Shown here one piece after another: positions 61,392 to 64,000 of a stretch of 64,000 nucleotides of DNA. Position numbers and translations under genes: made by a program. Source of the DNA: Nonlabens ulvanivorans. Its GTDB lineage: Bacteria > Bacteroidota > Bacteroidia > Flavobacteriales > Flavobacteriaceae. The notes below the pieces were generated by a model. The model was given only the letters and a program-made list of their open reading frames with translations. It was not told the origin of the DNA and did no database searches. Positions within the stretch are counted from its first letter, which is position 1. Every line of letters starts with the position of its first letter. The stretch covers positions 225,956 through 289,955 of the forward strand of contig NZ_BBMK01000003.1 in NCBI RefSeq assembly GCF_000755285.1, read 5' to 3'.

Positions 61392-62612
61392 ATGAAATTT
61401 GCCATAATTAGAGAGAGAAAGAATCCGCCAGATAGGCGAGTAGTGTTTACTCCAGAGCAGTTAGGTCGTTTGAATCACGCTTTCGCGAAAGCTGAATTCA
61501 CAGTAGAATCTTCTCCAATAAGGATTTTTAGTGACGCACAATATGCTGCTAGTGGTATCACAGTTCAAGAAGATGTGAGCAATGCCGATGTAATGATAGG
61601 AGTGAAAGAAGTACCTATGGAAGCTTTGATTCCAAATAAAAATATTTTCTTTTCACACACCATTAAAAAGCAACCTTACAATAGAGAGCTGTTAAGAGCA
61701 ATCTTAAACAAGAAAATAGAGCTTTATGATCACGAGACGATTGTAAAAAAGAACGGAGCTCGATTAATAGGTTTTGGTAGATATGCCGGTATTGTAGGTG
61801 CTTATAATGGTTTCAGAGCACTAGGATTGCGTGATGGATTATTTGAATTACCTAAAGTAGAAAGCTTGCCAGATTATAAAGCCCTTAAGGCAGAGTTGCA
61901 TCGCATTAAATGCGATTTACCGCCCATTAATATTGTAATGACTGGTGTTGGTAAAGTAGCTGGTGGTATTATAGAGGTGTTAGAAAAGTTACACATTCAT
62001 GCTTTAAAACCTAAAGAATATTTACAATTAGGACAGTTTAATAATGTGCAAACAGTTTATACACAGCTAGATGTGGTTGATTATTACACGCGTAAAGATG
62101 GTTATAAGCCTACAAAAACAGAATGCTATAACAATCCAGAGTTGTTGAAGAGTGACTTTATGAAATATGCCAAAGTTACTGATATGTTGATTACTGGTCA
62201 TTTTTATGGTAATGGAGCGCCATACTTTTTTACGAGAGAAGATATGAAGGCTGCTGATTTTAAAATAAATCTTGTTGCAGACGTGAGTTGTGATATTGAC
62301 GGTCCTATTGCGTGTACCATAAGACCTAGTACGATTGCAGATCCTATATATGCCTATGATACTTTAACAGAAAAAGAGGTGCCATTTAAATCAGCTGGCG
62401 CTATAACAGTTATGGCGGTAGATAACCTGCCTTGTGAATTGCCTAAGGATGCGAGTGAAGGTTTTGGTGAGATGTTTGAAAAGCACGTGATTCCTGCATT
62501 TTTTAATGGTGATAAAAACGGAATATTAGAACGAGCACAAATGACAACTAGTGAAGGTGCTTTAACAGAAAGATTTTCTTATTTACAAGATTTTGTGGAC
62601 GGCGATGATTAA
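61392..62612 (+). CDS. Saccharopine/alanine-dehydrogenase-type NAD(P) oxidoreductase
   Basis: A 406-residue protein of the AlaDH/PNT superfamily. The N-terminal half has REKNPPDRRVVFTPEQ-like sequence (actually RERKNPPDRRVVFTPEQLG) and the C-terminal Rossmann part has PPINIVMTGVGKVAGGIIEVL (GxGxxG-like), then LVADVSCDIDGPIACTIRPS, matching the lysine-forming saccharopine dehydrogenase/lysine dehydrogenase group. The terminal part SEGALTERFSYLQDFV is usual. Palindrome copy 12 encodes AFAKA in LNHAFAKAEFTVES. Substrate cannot be told. Close to the next gene with 14 bases between. Confidence 0.83.
   Translation: MKFAIIRERKNPPDRRVVFTPEQLGRLNHAFAKAEFTVESSPIRIFSDAQYAASGITVQEDVSNADVMIGVKEVPMEALIPNKNIFFSHTIKKQPYNRELLRAILNKKIELYDHETIVKKNGARLIGFGRYAGIVGAYNGFRALGLRDGLFELPKVESLPDYKALKAELHRIKCDLPPINIVMTGVGKVAGGIIEVLEKLHIHALKPKEYLQLGQFNNVQTVYTQLDVVDYYTRKDGYKPTKTECYNNPELLKSDFMKYAKVTDMLITGHFYGNGAPYFFTREDMKAADFKINLVADVSCDIDGPIACTIRPSTIADPIYAYDTLTEKEVPFKSAGAITVMAVDNLPCELPKDASEGFGEMFEKHVIPAFFNGDKNGILERAQMTTSEGALTERFSYLQDFVDGDD
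61479..61492. repeat. Palindrome GCTTTCGCGAAAGC, copy 12 (inside dehydrogenase gene)
   Basis: The exact 14-bp core read as AFAKA near residue 32 of the dehydrogenase, in a segment that varies among homologues. Confidence 0.95.
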
Positions 62613-62626
62613 CTAAATACTTAATT

Positions 62627-64000
62627 ATGAAGGATTGTTTAAAGCCCTATAAGTGGCTATCTATTGCTGTAATGCTGTTTACAGCAAGCTATGTTAATGC
62701 GCAATTCAATCCTACTCTATTGGGAGATGCTACGGCTATAGGAAATGATTGTTTTCAAATTACACCAGATTTAACCAATCGATCTGGAGCTATATGGTCA
62801 TCTGATCAAATAGATATGCTTAATAATTTTATTATAGAATTTAGAATCTATCTAGGAACTAAAAATGGAAACGGAGCAGATGGAATAACCTTTGTTCTCA
62901 AAAATCGAGTGGATCCTTTAATAGGAACTGTTGGACAAGGAATGGGTTATGAAGGAATCCCTAATTCTTTTGCGGTAGAATTTGATACATGGCAAAACCC
63001 AAATCTAAATGACCCAACCTTTGACCATATCGCTATGGTATCTGGTGGTGTAAATAATCATGGTTTTTCACAAAATCTAGCTGGTCCTATAATGGCCTCA
63101 CCAACAGCATTAGATGTAGAGGATGGACTTGAACATGATGTACGTATTGAGTGGAATGCGACCACTCAAACGATGAGTGTGTTTTTTGACTGTGCGTTGC
63201 GATTGACTTATACGGGTGATTTAATTAATCAGGTTTTCCAAGGAAGAAATTTGAATTATTTTGGGTTTACAAGTTCTACTGGAGGATTCTCAAATTTACA
63301 ACGTGTTTGTTTTGATTACATTTCATTCGTTGATGGAATTGTAGATATTAATGATACCTCGATCTGTTTAGGTGATACAGTAACTGGCGTAGATGCTACT
63401 GTGAATAATGCAACAGCATATATCTGGACACCAGTTACTGGTGTGAGTAATCCAACTGTAGCAAACCCCACATTTACTCCTACCGCTACCACTACCTATA
63501 CCGTAAATATTACAAATGGTTGTGGAAATGCTATTCAAGAAGATTTTACCATTACGGTAGGATCTGCACCTGTAGCAAACTCAGTGACAGATATCGAGGT
63601 ATGTGATGATGTTTCAAATGATGGTGTTATTAGTTATGATTTAAGTCAACTAGACCTTACTGTATTGGGAAGTCAAGATCCAACTTTATTTGCTGTATCC
63701 TATTACCCTACGCAAGTTGATGCTGACGCTAGAATGAATGCAATTACAGCGAGTAGTTATATGAATACAATTATTTGTGAACGTATATACGCTCGTGTAG
63801 AATCAATTAATAGTAATGCCTGTTACAACACAACAGATTTTGAAATTTGTGTAAGTGTTCAACCAGTTGCCAATACGGTTACAGAATATCGTTTATGTGA
63901 TGATGTTTCCAATAATGGATCTGAGGTATTTGATCTTTCTACCAAAGATATTGAAGTACTAGGTGCTCAAAACCCAGCAGATTTTAATGTTTTATATTTT
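62627..64000 (+). CDS. Secreted L-type-lectin-domain surface protein (3' end beyond window)
   Basis: The frame is open from the ATG at 62627 to the end (458 codons, no stop). A signal peptide (MKDCLKPYKWLSIAVMLFTASYVNAQ) leads into a legume-lectin-like domain: NDCFQITPDLTNRSGAIWSS, NGADGITFVLKN, IPNSFAVEFDTWQN and FFGFTSSTGGFSN-like endings. After about residue 235 follow Ig/PKD-like repeats (FTPTATTTYTVNITNGC) and repeats containing CDDVSNDG...YDLSQ and CDDVSNNG...FDLST. These suit a gliding/adhesion protein with a T9SS type B tail, which would lie beyond the window. Too long for the window, so the C-terminus is unseen. Confidence 0.82.
   Translation, partial: MKDCLKPYKWLSIAVMLFTASYVNAQFNPTLLGDATAIGNDCFQITPDLTNRSGAIWSSDQIDMLNNFIIEFRIYLGTKNGNGADGITFVLKNRVDPLIGTVGQGMGYEGIPNSFAVEFDTWQNPNLNDPTFDHIAMVSGGVNNHGFSQNLAGPIMASPTALDVEDGLEHDVRIEWNATTQTMSVFFDCALRLTYTGDLINQVFQGRNLNYFGFTSSTGGFSNLQRVCFDYISFVDGIVDINDTSICLGDTVTGVDATVNNATAYIWTPVTGVSNPTVANPTFTPTATTTYTVNITNGCGNAIQEDFTITVGSAPVANSVTDIEVCDDVSNDGVISYDLSQLDLTVLGSQDPTLFAVSYYPTQVDADARMNAITASSYMNTIICERIYARVESINSNACYNTTDFEICVSVQPVANTVTEYRLCDDVSNNGSEVFDLSTKDIEVLGAQNPADFNVLYF

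Overview
The window is a 64 kb piece of an AT-rich chromosome from a marine-type member of the Flavobacteriaceae (Bacteroidetes). The evidence is the spc/alpha ribosomal operon running into carA and eno, type IX secretion (T9SS) sorting domains on secreted proteins, a tmRNA whose tag ends ENNYALAA, a Lacal_2735-type small protein, an HYC_CC_PP-type protein, and the flavobacterial arginine operon with an acetyl/succinyl-ornithine carbamoyltransferase. A genus near Nonlabens or Dokdonia is my guess only.

Layout. 1-7.2 kb: ribosomal proteins, secY, infA, rpoA. 7.3-9.7 kb: carA-eno. 9.8-15.1 kb: a very large secreted metalloprotease. 15.3-18.6 kb: citrate synthase and two amidinotransferase-fold enzymes. 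18.7-26.5 kb (minus strand): an epimerase-like protein, an ABC transporter whose permease is fused to an M1 aminopeptidase, a GH53 galactanase lipoprotein and an unknown protein. 26.5-34.7 kb: argS, a PLP decarboxylase, a tandem rhodanese, rlmF and a DEAD-box helicase. 34.9-39.5 kb: a T9SS type B surface protein, an OmpH/Skp protein and hppD. 39.6-43.9 kb (minus strand): a compact envelope operon with three HMA metal-binding domains, a MauE-like membrane domain, an acetolactate-decarboxylase-like lipoprotein, an NHL-repeat lipoprotein, an outer-membrane protein and a Cys/His-rich protein. 46.2-55.0 kb: the arginine operon GNAT-argG-argC-proC-argD-argF'-argB-argE-argH. 55-64 kb: stress, light and redox genes (four-helix bundle protein, FAD/NAD protein, BLUF, UspA), tmRNA, a cupredoxin, YitT, a saccharopine/alanine-dehydrogenase-like enzyme and the start of a lectin-like surface protein.

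Two sequence-level signals cut across the genes. The first is a 14-bp perfect palindrome, GCTTTCGCGAAAGC, present 12 times between 9.7 and 61.5 kb. Nine copies lie inside genes, in all three reading frames, where they add the peptides AFAKA, LSRKR or RFRES. This looks like a genome-wide DNA motif of HIP1, Noc or REP type and is the best candidate here for something undescribed. The second is an excess of exactly seven-base G tracts (14 copies). In several conserved proteins the tract adds one glycine beyond the family consensus, and shorter or altered tracts sit at frameshifts.

At least 17 genes that should be intact, among them rpsM, eno, argS, argG and argC, carry one to three small indels at short homopolymers. 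Sequence error explains this far better than gene decay. I therefore annotate each as one gene and state where its frame breaks. No CRISPR array, prophage, insertion sequence, rRNA or tRNA gene was seen.
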